A DNA stretch of 64,000 nucleotides from Trifolium pratense (GCF_020283565.1 NC_060060.1:72215257-72279256); one strand, 5' to 3'; positions 44,983 through 58,150 are shown, counted from the first letter of the stretch. The notes: generated from the letters alone by a model not told the origin. Made by a program: numbers and translations.

Positions 44983-47900
44983 TTATGCTTGAGGTTGCAC
45001 AACTCCTTTTTCAATGAGCATGTCATAAATTCTGTCAATCTTGCTTGGAGAGAACTTGAACAGTGGATATGCATCAGATTTCTTGGTTACATTGCCTTTT
45101 GCAATTTCTTGTTGCATGGTTTGACTTATGTGGAGGTAGTGTGTCGGTAGTAATCTGCTCTCGTTACAAAGCTTTATCTCCTGCACGTTAATCAATGTCA
45201 TAGAACCAATCAGATACAACGCTTCCCCGAACCCGAACACCGATAAAAGTGAGGACAGCCCAATGCAAAAACACCCACCATTGTAAGGTGTAGGGAGGGT
45301 CAGATGTATATAGCAACATAAAAAGAAAACCAAAGCGAATATAGAAATAGCAACATAAAAAGACAAATAAAGTGCTAAAAATACAAGGGAGAAAAATTTC
45401 TCACTGATTCAGATAGTAATTCAGCCCCGTCAAAATCACTAATATCCCATTCTTCTAGCGACCTTGTGATAGCTTGCATGGCCGCCGGTGCATCCTTGAT
45501 ACCAGGAAATGATGCTGTAGTGCCCTTATGGATCCCGTGTGGGCTACTACCAAGCTCTACTTTGGGAAAATTTGGCCTCTGTGAAGTCTTACCACTAGTT
45601 CCAATCTGACCACTATCTTTATTGTCACCTTGTTCAGCTTCATTTGCCCTCTTTTGTTCAACAAATTGATATGCATCAGCAGCAGTTACACAGCCAGCAA
45701 TCCGAGCTTCCTGCAAGATAATTACAAATGGAAATGACATCATATCAGCACACTTTGACAGATGTGACTATAATCGGTATAATTTGACCAAGGCAAGAAT
45801 TCAAGAAGCCGCTCCAACTAGGGGTCGGTCATGTGCAGAAAGCATCTCTTGCTTTGAAAACCAACATAGTTTCCTCGTTAACTAATCAAAACTTGTATAC
45901 TAGAGGCACATTAACAACCTACCACCATCGCCACCACCACTCAGTGGCACGATTGGTAAAACGAAAACCGGATCACACAGCGGGCAGAACCCAAACCAGG
46001 CTCGAGGTCCTCTATTTCGGTAAATCAAACTATGAGTGGACTATGTAACTAAGGGGGAGTTGTAGTAACTCAACATTTTTCTATGGGGAATTCCATGGGA
46101 CATAGGGCTGTTTGTTATAAATTTTTTAAAAATAAATTCTTATAGTGTAAAATAATTTTGTGTAAAAAAAATTACAAAGAATTTTTTTATAAAAGCTTCA
46201 AGTGAAAATTTGGTTTGAATAGTTACTTAAAATGTTATTTTAGGTATTTGATTATTTTATTGAAAAAAAAATTGGATATCAAAATTTCGAAAAATCATTT
46301 AATTTTGAAGCTATTTCAAATAGATTTTCATAAAAAACATTTTTGAAATACAACTTTTTGAAAAAATTGTGATTTTGACTATGTTTTGATCTTCAATAAC
46401 GTGTGTTTATGTTATATGATGTCAAAAAAGGTGTTTCAATTTAGAAAAAACTAATATAAAAAAACTTGTAATATTTTGAAAAATGGTTTTAGAAAATCTA
46501 TTTAAAAAAATACAAAGAAAAAATCCATTTTTTTAAAGCTGAAACAAACAGGCCCATAGTGAAGTCAAGCAAAAGCCTGGTCAAATGTAACCTACTATTT
46601 TTCAGTTTCGAGGTGGGGTGCAAAATCTTTTGAAAGAGTAGATGGAAAGAAGGAACGAAGGTCCCTGTGTCAAGGGCAGGCAGCACTATAGCCCCAGTAG
46701 CCCTTTATAAACTAGAGGAAATACCTATAATATATCCGGATAAAGCATGTTGACAGCAGCAGAGTAAATCGTAGATAGAATGTAATACCTGTAAGTCTTT
46801 TATTCTTTTGAGAAGCCGGTGTTCTTCAATAATAGTTTTAAGCAACTCCTCATGCTCCTCTTTTGAGTGAAACCGCATAAAGACCTTGTACCGTTGACAT
46901 ATTTCAAGCTCTTCAGGTGAGAGAGATTTCTCAAAAGGATCAGGCGAAAGTAAATTTCTTTCAAGTATAAATTTTTTTCTGTACTTTCGCTCATCTAACC
47001 TGCCAAGAAGTTTTGACACTTATACGTCAGATATGGAGGAAGGCAGAATAAAAATGGAATCCAAATATATCATAAAAGATCTAGTATCCAGGATTTTGGC
47101 AATACAAGGATAAATATGCTGCTTACAATTCAAAGACATGCTACAGCAACAGAAATGTCATGTTAACTCAGAATCAGGTAATCCCAGGAAAAGCTAAAGA
47201 AAGCTACATGATTTTTCTAGGACCACTTCTAGATGGTTAATTTTGTTTTCTTTTATCGGGAAGAAAAATAAACCTTTTTATTTGACCGTAATGTAAATTA
47301 CCCATACCTTTTTCCATAGATACGGAGCACTTGCAGTTTCGTTTCACGTTCAGCTTCAGTATCAGTGTCCTTAAATTCCATTTCTGCTAAAACTTGCTCA
47401 GCATCATTGTCATATTCAATTTCAAACTCACCTCTCTTAGAATTGTACCCACTCAACGCTTTCATAGAAGGCCTATATTCCCCAGATAATTTAGGTTTCT
47501 TTTCACCAATGCTCCGACCTACTTGAGTTTCTACCCACAAAATAAAAATTGCAATTGAATGTATTAGTATGTTCTCTAATTTATCAGTTAAGAAAGCATA
47601 TGACGATGCAAACTATATATTTGAAAGTATGAAGCATTCTAATATTATATAATATAAACTTTACTATTTGTGTCAAGAGCCAAGAGCCAAGTCCCAAGTG
47701 CATTAATGTTAGTAGACACCAAATTAAAAAAGTTTGAAGTCTGGAAGAACCAAATAACGCAGAGGAGAGTAGGGGATTGGGACCTAATTTGGTTTATAAT
47801 AATAACTCAATTGTATATGATCAACAGAATAACATCTCTATTTAGTGATATATGTAGATCTAGTGATTAGTTAGAAGAGTTAGTCGGTTTTTTGGAGGGA

Positions 47901-50900
47901 AGGAAGGGGAGATGGATTTATACAGGGCATTCAAACATCCTGGAGTGTGTAGTCTGGTGCAGCATTTGCCTTTCTCTGTTCCAGTATTTCCTTTGTATAT
48001 TCATCCCAGATCTCGTATCACATTGATCAAGATACAAAGACAGAGCAACCTATGGAAGAAACTTCCATTCTTTACCTAAATTCAGGTCCAGTGGAATTGA
48101 TTCTGCACAACTGCACATGTTCAATTTACAATGGTAATTGTGTCCTTCAAACGTTTTTGATGTCCAATTATCTGTTTTAATTATGTTCTACTACATTGTA
48201 TTTTTAACCTATTGTTCTATTTCTACAAGTACATAGTTTCCAAACATCTTTCATGCATCACAATACCCATTGTTGGGAGTCTCACATTGGTTGGAATATA
48301 TGGGAATAATATGTCTGAAAAAGTGTTTATAAGTGTGAGACATCTTTCATCTTACAAGCTGATTTTATGGGTTGTTTAGGTACAACCTAAATTCTAAGAT
48401 GATATCATAACCTGAGGTATGACACTAACCTACACGTATTAGGCTACTCGTTATAGGGTTACGCGCTACATGTTCAGTCTTGGATGTGAGGGGTGTGTGT
48501 TGAGAGTCTCACGTTGAATGTGATATGGTCTAAAAAAGTGTTTTTAAGTAGGGTCAGGCCATTGCTTAAAACCCAGTAATTCATGAAAAATAAATAAAAA
48601 GAAATTGACTGCTATTTTGTTTGAGAAAAGAACCAGCGGGGACTTGAGTCCATGGCATGTGTTAGAAATGGAGAATGGATGTAATAAATAGCTGAGATCC
48701 TAAAAAAACATATAACAGGAGTAGGGTTGATTTACCTTTTTAACAAATTAGGTAAGATTTACATCTTAGATCCAGTTTGAGGACAGTGTATAGAAGTGTA
48801 TTATGAAAATGTTTAACATGTGAGGGTAATTATGTCCTTTGCACTACTTTGTATTGCATTGTACTTGCTTAAGAGCATATACATTCCTTGTTGTATGTTG
48901 TATTTAGAAGAGAGGAAATATATTCCTCATTCAAAGAATCTCTATAGTTAAGGAAATCTCTAAACTAAAGATTGTAGGATCAGCTTTGTGAAAGATCTCA
49001 AATCTCAATATTAACAAAGTTAAGTGTGTGTATAAGATTTTCTTATCCCAGTCTGTTCAGGAATAAATTCCACAGGCAATCATAGTAAACCCTTATCAGT
49101 TATGTTAAAGATTTTCCAAACATTAATTTGATCAATGAAAGATCAGTGTCATTGATAGATGTCCATTTGTCCTACTATAATCAGAAGAGTATCTCTCACG
49201 GAAAAAATTAATGTATAATTTTCAAGAACAAAATTAATGTTCTGAAATTCTCAAGAAACAAAACAGAGAATTAGTTGTTCAAATTCAAAATTCCCAAACT
49301 AGCTAATTTTTACATTACTGTCAAAAGCAGCAAACTGGTCAATAGAAATTCCTCCTTCAACCACAAAATAAGGGGCGGTTACTTTCATTTGATACTAAGA
49401 AAACATACCTTCCACCTTAACTCCATCAATATTCTGGCTCACATTGGAAGCCTTCTTGATTGTACTTGAAACAGCTTTTTTACCGCATGCTGAATTCATA
49501 TCACCTATAAAAATTATACACATTGACATAAAATGTCACTACAAAATGGTTAAAAAAAAAAAAGACTTTTCTCAAGCTATAGATTGTACCTGAAGTTAGC
49601 CTGGACATTGCTTGATTAGTGGTTTCTTCCTTCTTAGATTCTTCAGAGCTGAGATGTTGCACAAAAGGATTAGCAGTCATAGACAAACAAATTAAAATAA
49701 TCAGAGTAAATTGGTTAGGTGTACTTTATTCCATCAGAAAAGAGAGTTTCTTCTTTCAGAGTCAGCTCTGCATTTGGAGGAAATTCTGCATGAAAAAAAT
49801 AACATCCATGAAACTTGACATTGTAAAATGCAGCCAAAAAATTGGGGAGTACAGCATGCATTCACCCCAACACTTAAAAATAAGACAGACATGGATTATA
49901 GATGATCCAGAGAAAAAGGACCAGTAAAACAAGCACAAGTTAGTAATTTTTGCTCAGATTTTATAAACACCGTGAATCCATGAGATTTGCTTTTCAGCAT
50001 TAACAAAAGAGAGTGATAACATTTAAATGACTGCATAGGCACAAATGTTGAAATATTAAATTTATTCTTTTCTGAAAGCGCTAAAAACAATATTTTGTTC
50101 ATGGCAAGTAAAAACAATGTATTCAAGATAGCCTTCCACATCGACAATATATAGTAGCGTGTGGAAAATACACACTGCATTCTTTATCAGCAATTGAACA
50201 TATCAACTTCTAAGTTTCTCCCTTTAATAACCAAACTTACCCGAAACTGGGCCCAGATTCTGTCGGTGAAACTACATTAGAGAATAACCTATCTCTATGC
50301 ATGACAGACATAAATCTCTTTTATAATTATTGTGGTAAGTAAACAATTCACCTTGTGCAAGACATTGGAATAAAGTGGCTCAAGTTGTTGGACATTCATA
50401 TGCTAATTGGGCAGCTTCACCTATTAATACAAGATCTACTTACGGGTATAGCATAATCATTTGGAGATAACTTAATATCTTGGAAAAGTAAGAAAAGGGA
50501 TGTTTTATCAAGGCCACACGCTAACAAGGAAAAAAAAAGCCATAGCATTGGCCATTTGTGAGCTCATTTGTCTCAAACAGGTGGAAACGTTACACAGGAC
50601 TCGCGTGTGTAATAACCAAGCTACCTTACACATTGCCTAGAATTTAATGTTCTGTGAGAGAACTGTACACTTGAGAATTGAGATAGATTTTCATTTCATC
50701 AAAGAGAAGATATTATCTGGAGACATAACTACCTAAAATGTCAACTCAAATGACCAGGTCAGCTAGAAGATGTATTCACTAAATCTTGGAGGGATTGTCA
50801 TATAAGCTACTCATGTAAAAACTTTGGTAGACATGATCTATATGCTCCACTTGGTTACACATGCCTTTGGTTTTTCTTCCTTTACAGGAATAGAATTTAT

Positions 50901-53900
50901 GCAAAATATCCACAAATCGTGATTTAGATCATTAAGAAGCAAACCTTTCTTGACTTGATGTCCCTTTGCCATGGCAAGAAGTTCCTCTTTGTTCTTTCCC
51001 TTCACAAGAGACAAATCCTGGGTGCACATACAAACAAAAAAATTACACAATGGATTCAAACATTGGTTGCATGTATGCTATCGATAACAGAGTTGTCAAA
51101 TAGCCTTACAGGTACAGGAAAACATGGTGAATTCAGATATACAGCGTTATAGTGGTCAATACACTGAGCTTTGCTTTTCGTTCCAACATTGTCTGCAACA
51201 TCATTCCAATTTCCAAATCCATACATGTCAATGGCCTACAACAAAACAAGTTTGTTATACACAATTTTGATAACAATAAATGAAGTAAAAATGCAAACTA
51301 AGAAGAAAGAAGATATAAGAGTTCCCCATACTCAAACCACATACCTCAAGAAGTAACATCTCTTCATCTGCACTCCAATCTGGACATATAAGTGGAAAAG
51401 ATAGATTATCCTGTAAAAAGAAATATATTTTAAAGCTCAAATTAATACATTGATGTCATCGAAGTTGGAAACTTCATTCATAATGAAATTTTATTGCTTT
51501 CAGCTTTAAAAGATACATGTATGATGAAAGTACACAGATGAAGAAAGAGTTGAGAACTTTCATTCAGCCTTTACCTCCTTATGGTAACCGTAAAGGGAAG
51601 AAATAGGAAGAAAGTTTGTGCTATGCTTTGAACAGAGTTCAAAAAAACACCCTTCATGAGAGAAGGATGTATAAGCATATCTGATTAAAGCACATGCGAC
51701 AAGCCAGCAACAGCTTATTCCAACATATTTAGTGAAAAAATATTTTCTAAGGGAAAAGAATTGCTATCATCCCAATGTGATATTTCACAATATTTATAGA
51801 CTACTAAAGCAAGTACTAATTGTTCTCCAAGTCACTAACAAAGTGGTTTTCATGCAAAAAATTATCGCCATCAAAGGATTTTATACCAATATTTAGTACA
51901 GTCTCTAGTATTTAATTCAATCCTGCCTATTCTTCATTTTTGTTTTAGGAAATAAAATTTTATTACAAGGAAAGAAAAGATATAAAAGAATGAAAGCCAA
52001 AAACATTCCATCCCAACCACAGTACCGACATCCATATCATATTAAGAATTATGAAATTAAACAATAAGTACAAAAACTTTATACAACAACAACAACCACC
52101 AAAGCATTTTCCTACTAGGTGGGATGGTAATCAAAATCGCACGTTAACTTGTGGATTTGTGCAATTCTACAATTCAAAGGTGCCCAATACTGGTTGACTC
52201 GGTTGTGGAAACTATTTTTCATTGATTCGGATGAAATTGCAAGTTAACTGGTGGACTCACATAAACTCTTGACTCGCAAGTTTAGCACCAAGTTACAAGT
52301 TTGGGTTTTATAAAAAAATTGGCCCAACTTGTGAAACCCTATTTTCTTCTCTTGTTTACAAACGAAATGAGCAGAACGAACGAGAAATAGTCTACAAGTT
52401 GCAACCAAAGGCAAAAGTTAAATGCTCGGTCACTCACCGTCAATGCTGATGTTGATCCTTTGTCACCTTGAGCGGAATTTGATGACGATTGTGATGGAGA
52501 CGATGTCATTGAAGGATTGGTCATTTGAAGAAATAAGCTCTTCTTTTAAAATGTTTAATGAGAAGTGGTAGCAACAAACACTCTTTTATTGGTTAATATT
52601 CATGTGGATCCCACAAAACTTGTATGGGATCCATATAATTTTAACCAATAGAAAAGAGTGTCTTGGGATGTGTGTGTTAGAGAGTGTTTTCCTAGCATTA
52701 TACATGTTTAATTATTAGGAACAAACTTTTTCTTTTAAAATTTGATCATTTATGCAGTTTGATCATATATAGTACTTTGCTTTAGTATGTTGATTTGCTA
52801 CTTTTTATTATGGAGTTGATTTTTTGTTGTCTTTATGATATTATATAAGTATGTATGTCATGTATAAAAAAATTTGGTATTATTTTAAATATCAAGTAGA
52901 CTCGTTGTTTACAATCCAAGTTCACCTAAGCAAAACGAGTTTACCTAGAAACTCAAGTTTGGCAACCTTATGGGATCGGGCTACATGGATCAAACAACAT
53001 CATGTCTAATGATAGACCAATTATAAATCAAAACCTTTTTTAACAGTTTGGTCAATAATTTGGTGGTCTCCCTCCACCCTAGCTATTTAAATCAAGACGT
53101 GACTATATGAAAGTAATAGTAATACAATAATTATAAAACAGGAACAACTCAGAAAGGTTTTTATACCATAACCCGATATGGATGATTGCTTTTATGAGGT
53201 GTCAACTCAGCACCAACAGAGAAGCACTCTATGCAGAGATCAAAATCTTGACACACAACGCATTTGATGCGAATCTTCCCTGAAATATCTTTGTTGCAGT
53301 AATTACAATGATATAGTGATACCTTGCCATCGGTTACTCCCATGCCTACCACATTTAGAAAATGTTATTACAGAAGATGTCAACGGATTTTTTGATTGAA
53401 AACAATAATGTATTAATGAAAATCACCTGCAGATGAAGTTTCTAAATTCTCAGCATTTAAAGCAGCCCTTTTTCTCTTGAGTCTAAAAGCAGAAAGCAAA
53501 GAAAGAAACAACGTTACAACATATGTGACATACTGACATTAAGCATTCAAGAATAATTTTAATGCATCCAAGGGCATGCTTCAAAACAAAAATCTACTAA
53601 AACTTAAAATTCTAGGACAACAAGAAGTACACGTTTCTTTCATAAGCCCACCCACCCTGCTGGAGGAGGAGGGGTGAAGTTTGTTAAATATGAATAAGAA
53701 AGAGAACTGATATCATGCAACTATTCACAGGAAGAATATTTCGGATTGAGTTTTTTTTCCCTTATTTTCATCTTCAAACCTGAAAATTTTATCCACTCTA
53801 AAACCAACACCAACTAATCCACTCACTTAACACCCCATCCCCCCCACCCCCTTCAAATCTCCTACTCTCTCCGTCCCATATTAAGTGTCATATTAGCAAA

Positions 53901-56083
53901 AGAAAGGGCATAAAATAAGTGTCACTTTATGTGCATCATTCTCAAGTTCATTATAATTCACTGTGCATTTACAACAATGGTTAACATCCAATGGTTTACA
54001 ACAATTTTTCTTAATGTGTAAAACAACCTAATATATATGACATTTAATATGGCAGGGAGTTCATACCAGACCACCGTAGTACTCTTTTCTTTTGTATAAA
54101 ACAAACATAATTGTAAAAGGGGGGGGGGGGGGGGGGGGGGGGGGGGATGGCATAACCATGACAATAACATTAATGAGAGAGAATAGCAGGCTTCATAATA
54201 AACACGGTTTCCTAGTCCTGAGTCAACCAATAGAACAGTTAGAAAAAAAGAATAAATAAAATAAAAGTAACTTGGAATAGAAGATAATTTAACCAATGAC
54301 ACAAAATAAAACCATGTATTCTGTATAGCAAGTATAAACACTACTTTCAGCATAAGAGAAGAAGATGGAATCAAGATATCTAAAAGTTCCACTAAGTGTA
54401 CATTTTGATGGAGGAGTTGAAAGGGAAAGAAAGGAAGGTCACTATTCATGTTAAGAAAACATTCTCATTTAAAAGAAAAATGTCCAAAATAAGAGGAATT
54501 AAATGAGTAAATCATATAACCTTTCCATGATTGTCAACTCTCCGGTTAACTTGTAAATCGAGTAAATTCAATGTTTAGGTAGCAAGAACGGGTCAACTGG
54601 AACATACTATACATTGGTAAATTCAAATCAACTTGGGTAGACACACGATTTAGGCCACGGGTTAGGGTTTCATTTGATGACTAAAACACAGCCTTCGAGC
54701 GTGTTTCATAGGTTCAGTTTGGCCTTTCGATCATAGCCGTCCCAGTAAAACCTTTTCCCTTCTTCAAAACTTCACTTGTTATTTAGACCTTTAACCTATT
54801 TTACGATTGAAGCTTAACCCAAGCTCAGACCATTCAGCGAAAAATCTGCCCCTCTTTGAAAATTAACCTGGGGTTCCCTTCGCAAACAAGCTTTTATCCT
54901 TCTAGTGAGGACCTATGATCGATAAATTTCTAGCAAAGACCGGCAGAAAGTGCTGCACAATCTCTGATGATTCTACTTCCCTCTTTCAACCTCTCTTAGA
55001 ACCCACCTATGAACATAGCAAGGAGTTGCAGATTTACTTCCCTCATCTTTTTCATTTTCACCTTTTAATTGGGATCGCCATTTACTATTCTTTGTAATGT
55101 GATTTCATTCTTTGGGTTTTATTCTTTTTGTTTCATTATAAAGTCTAAATCTTCATTTAATAGCAAGATTGTGATTTGCTATTTTGTTTTATTACTGAAT
55201 TGGAAGTTGAATTATTAGTGTTAATGATATTATATTATGTCTAGTGTCTACGTGTCATTTCAAGTTTACGAGTCAAGTCTACGGAATTATAATTTATAAT
55301 TTTCTCAATTTGGAAAAAGATAAATTACCCCTTCCCATCTCTTCTCCTAAACCCATCACTAAAAGACAATGAGTACCTCGAAGTAATCATGAGCAACAAA
55401 AGAGTAAAATACATAAAAACATACCTACGACGAGTTATCAAGTGACAACACACTCTTATGAGAGGTATTAATCTAGTATAAATAATCATAAGTGAATGAT
55501 CAAAACAAGAATTAAGTAAAACAATGTTGACCGTAGTCAAGATCGATCTCTCTAGCCTTTCGCGCTCTTACAAAAACATACCCTCTTCCTGCTCATATCA
55601 AACTAACTAGACCTACTAGTACTCTTCTCTTTTACATAAAAATAAATAAAATTCCTTAGCCTAACAAAATATACATATAAAAAATGGCATAAGCATAACC
55701 AGAGAGCAAATCAGATTCCATTGTATACAATAATTCCTAGTCCAGAGTTCAAAATAAATAAATAAATAAATCAGAAAATCATGGGAAAAAATTTGATCAT
55801 GTTAATTAAAATGAAACCCTTATTCTCATAAGTCATAACAACGTTCAAATTTGATTAACATGTAAAAGTAAGAGACATTTGGGGATTAATTCATTTGATT
55901 AATAACGGTAACACTACAATGTGTGTATATAATAATTTGCTTTGATGCTAAGTTTCATTGGATGTGGAAGCAGAAAGAGTAAAATTGAAGTAGAAGCTGA
56001 GAAGTGCATAGAGAAAGAAGAAAAAGAAACCTGTGGTTGGGGTCATCATCGGCGGAGCGTGAAGCGGTTCGGCAACGACCCAT
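44983..56083 (-). CDS. ADA2A: Transcriptional adaptor ADA2 (SAGA-type), ADA2a-like
   Basis: Thirteen exons join in frame to 558 aa: 56083-56031, 53482-53427, 53345-53167, 51410-51345, 51235-51110, 51017-50945, 50271-50241, 49648-49590, 49504-49409, 47530-47308, 46999-46789, 45710-45405, 45180-44983. ADA2 bridges the GCN5 acetyltransferase to activators in the nucleus. A ZZ zinc finger lies at ~47-92 (CNYC, CVVC, CIEC and the final H pair 'HKSNHPYRVM'). The Myb/SANT domain follows at ~102-155 ('CPDWSADEEMLLLE', 'AIDMYGFGNWNDVADNVGTK'), then the ADA core 'EFEIEYDNDAEQVLAEMEF' and 'LDERKYRKKFILERNLL'. A C-terminal SWIRM domain spans ~494-558 ('KKSDAYPLFKFSPSKIDRIY'). The details 'CNESRLLPTHYL' and 'MDNLSFPLIC' favour ADA2a over ADA2b. 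The small exons 7 and 8 (31 and 59 bp) are the least certain. Confidence 0.92.
46101..46558. mobile_element. hAT-like MITE in ADA2 intron 11
   Basis: 'tagggctgtttgtt' (46102) and 'gaaacaaacaggccca' (to 46556) are inverted ends around AT-rich DNA. No exact target duplication was identified. Confidence 0.5.
48273..48565. mobile_element. Solo-LTR-like repeat pair in ADA2 intron 9
   Basis: The sequences starting TGTTGGGAGTCTCACATTGG (48273) and TGTTGAGAGTCTCACGTTGA (48498) are related and each leads to 'gtct-aaaaagtgttt-taag'. The pair looks like the two ends of a small TRIM-like or SINE-like unit. The family was not firmly identified. Confidence 0.4.
52117..52960. mobile_element. Transposon-like insert in ADA2 intron 3, with nested hairpin
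   Basis: Words such as 'acttgtggatt', 'aagttaactggtgg', 'caagtttgg' and 'actcaagtttggcaac' occur near both ends, suggesting a decayed element with subterminal repeats. On the minus strand a short Ser-rich frame (52524-52435, 'MTNPSMTSSPSQSSSNSAQG') ends at an intron-like GTGAGTG, as in the first exon of a transposase or host gene fragment. Nested in it, 52579-52660 is a long hairpin with ~35-base arms around 'ttattggttaa…ttaaccaata'. Confidence 0.4.
53865..54059. mobile_element. Stowaway-like MITE in ADA2 intron 1
   Basis: CTCTCTCCGTCCCATATTAA at the left and 'tttaatatggcagggag' at the right are inverted, preceded by TA on the left. The right TA has changed to TT. Confidence 0.6.
54119..54146 (+). 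repeat. Poly(G) tract of 28 bases
   Basis: G28 on the plus strand, hence C28 on the ADA2 transcript, deep in intron 1. Such long G runs are rare in AT-rich plant DNA and can form quadruplexes. The true length may be mis-sequenced. Confidence 0.9.
54520..55290. other. Repeat-like block in ADA2 intron 1
   Basis: Shares words with 52117-52960 ('ccggttaacttgtaaatcgag', 'caagtttacgagtcaagtc'). It may be another decayed copy of the same transposon family; ends are not resolved. Confidence 0.3.
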
Positions 56084-56155
56084 TTCTCACCAGTAATTCA
56101 TTCAGCGCAGCTCAGTTTGTTGCTTTGCTCTCTCTCAATCAACCACGTTACTTTT

Positions 56156-56173
56156 ACTTATATATATATATAC
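56156..56173 (-). promoter_or_regulatory. TATA box of ADA2
   Basis: On the minus strand TATATATATATATAAG lies about 75-90 bp upstream of the start codon at 56083, followed by a short leader. It is in a suitable position for a core promoter with a short 5' UTR. Confidence 0.5.
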
Positions 56174-56328
56174 CAGCTCCACTCCGAGTTACTACTCCTT
56201 TTTTATTTTTATTTTTTTGGTTGTAAGTTTCGGTTAATGACTTTTCTTCGAGATAAATTGTTCGAATAAATTGTTCTCAAGAATGTGAGTTTGATATTTG
56301 ATGGAAATAAATTATTAATTATAATTTA

Positions 56329-56665
56329 GGCAAAATTACACTAAAGATCTTTTATCTTATTTTTTTGTAACACTTTGGTTCTTTATCTTTTTTTTGTAAC
56401 ACTTTGATCCTTTATCTTTTATTTGTAACATTTTAGTCCTTTATTTTTTTTATTTGTAACACTTTAGTCCCTTTTTTTGTAACAGTTTGGTCCTTTATCT
56501 TTTTTTATTTGTAACATTTTGGTCTTTATTTTTTATAAATAAATAAGATAAGGACCAAAGTGTTACAAAAAAAAAAAGATAAAGGACCAAATTGTTACAA
56601 AAAAAAGATAAAGAATCAAAGTATTACAAAAAATAAGATAAAGGACCTGTAGTGTAATTTTGCCC
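56329..56665. mobile_element. Fold-back MITE, ~337 bp, built of 'tttggtcctttatctt' repeats
   Basis: Inverted ends GGCAAAATTACACTA and TAGTGTAATTTTGCC are flanked by ATAATTTA on both sides (56321-56328, 56666-56673). The arms consist of an ~30-bp motif ('tttgtaacactttggtccttt') repeated about six times on the left and three to four times inverted on the right. Confidence 0.75.
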
Positions 56666-56818
56666 ATAATTTATTTATTTTGTAATCGAACTTTGAATTA
56701 CATACTTATTTTTTCAAAAATCAGAGAGTTAATACTAAATATTTCAAAAAAAAAAATTAATGATTTTGAAATATATGTCACGTAAAGTGCTATTGAGTTT
56801 CACTAAATTAGAGTGAGT

Positions 56819-57043
56819 CTTAGGTCCTGTTTGACTCTACTTATTTTATATTTTTCTATTTGTCCTTAAAAGAACTAAAGAAATAGAAAATTGTATTTGA
56901 CCTTATTTCTCCTTAAAAGAATTAGAGAAATAAAGTAAAGAAGTGGAAAATAAGAAGTTGGGTCAAACAATTTTTTACTTATTTATTGTTTTTAAGGAGA
57001 AGAAAAAAAAGTGAAAAATAATTAACACCAAACGAGGCCTTAG
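56819..57043. mobile_element. hAT-like MITE
   Basis: 'cttaggtcctgtttgactc' and 'accaaacgaggccttag' form inverted ends around AT-rich sequence with further inverted matches ('ctccttaaaagaa'/'tttttaaggag'). No target duplication was resolved. Confidence 0.5.
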
Positions 57044-57118
57044 AAAGATTTTTTAAAAGAGAATTCTCCTATCCTTTTTTTTCAAGTCGACTGAGTACTC
57101 CTCTTTTGTTTTATTTAT

Positions 57119-57633
57119 AGTTAAATATTTTTTTTGGTTCTTATAAATTATCAAATTTTTGTTTTGGTCCAATGAAAAAAATTTACTTGTGTTTGCTCCC
57201 TGCAAAATTATTATGCACGTAGTTTTTTATACGATTTATGCACGTAGTTTTTGTCACTATTGTTAAACCAATGTCTATTTTTTAATGATTGTTTTAAAGA
57301 CATGTTTAGAATACTATAAAAAGTTTCTTGAATAAAAACACCAAAATTTAATTTATAAGTCAAAATTGTTGTTACTTTTAACGTTATCTTTTGAAATTCA
57401 AAAGATACATATTTAGTTCTTCTCATTTTAAAAATTCTAAAATTTTGTAAAGAGACTATTTATATGACCGAAAAAATTATTCAAAGTTTAAGGATAATTA
57501 ATCAATTTTGAAAAATAGCAGGGACCAAAATTATATGCATAAAAATTTTATAGGGACTAAAACACGCAACTTTTTTTATAGGAACAAAAAATAAAATTTC
57601 ATAATTTTATAGGGACAAAACAAATATTTAACT
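57119..57633. mobile_element. Long-inverted-repeat MITE related to 2-561
   Basis: Ends AGTTAAATATTT are inverted at 57119 and 57633. Arms of ~110 bases read 'ggttcttataaatt'/'ttttatagggac', the same word set as the element at the window start. Target duplication not evident. Confidence 0.6.
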
Positions 57634-57845
57634 CTCTGTTTAATCATTCGGATTTTCTCACCTAGGAATTGGTATAGTTGAGCGTTTTGCAAGTTCTAAC
57701 TTTACTCCGTCAAAAGATTTAACTTTAAATCTAACATGTTGCATGTTATAGACTTATTTTTTAGGTATGAGTTCAATATTTCAATAATAATGTTAAGGGT
57801 CATGATAAACAGTGGTCTCGAGCCACTTGTTAATTATATAAAAAA

Positions 57846-58020
57846 GGGTCATGCTAACCGGTGCCCCCGGGGCACTAGTTAAGGAAACCAAAATTAGAAA
57901 GTTTTGAAAAGAAAATAACACTTTTTAAACTTTCGAGAAATTGACTGCACAAACTCCAATGCCAAATTACTATTTTTGCATCCTTAACTAGTGCACCGGG
58001 GGCACTGTTTAGCATTTTCC
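57846..58020. mobile_element. Mutator-like MITE, 175 bp, with 9-bp target duplication
   Basis: Inverted ends of ~40 bases centre on 'gtgcccccgg' and 'actagttaagga'. The exact 9-bp duplication TATAAAAAA flanks it (57837-57845, 58021-58029). A decayed extra end, 'gggtcatgataaacagtgg', lies just upstream at 57798. Confidence 0.85.
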
Positions 58021-58150
58021 TATAAAAAATAGTTATAAAAGATAAAATTAATGTCGTTGAGTTCACTTTTTACACCTTCAATATATTAAATGCACAAATT
58101 TCAAAATAGATTTTCTTATTTATATGTTTAAATAGTGTCTCACGCTATTA

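Noticed and set aside
45833..46048. 71-codon frame inside ADA2 intron 11
   Set aside because: Would not splice into ADA2 and shows no family resemblance.
48273..48565. Cassandra-type TRIM
   Set aside because: No 5S rRNA-like promoter segment is visible, so the specific family name is not supported.
53958..54449. 163-codon minus-strand open frame with a proline run
   Set aside because: It is created by the G28 tract and a Stowaway MITE in ADA2 intron 1; no protein family character.
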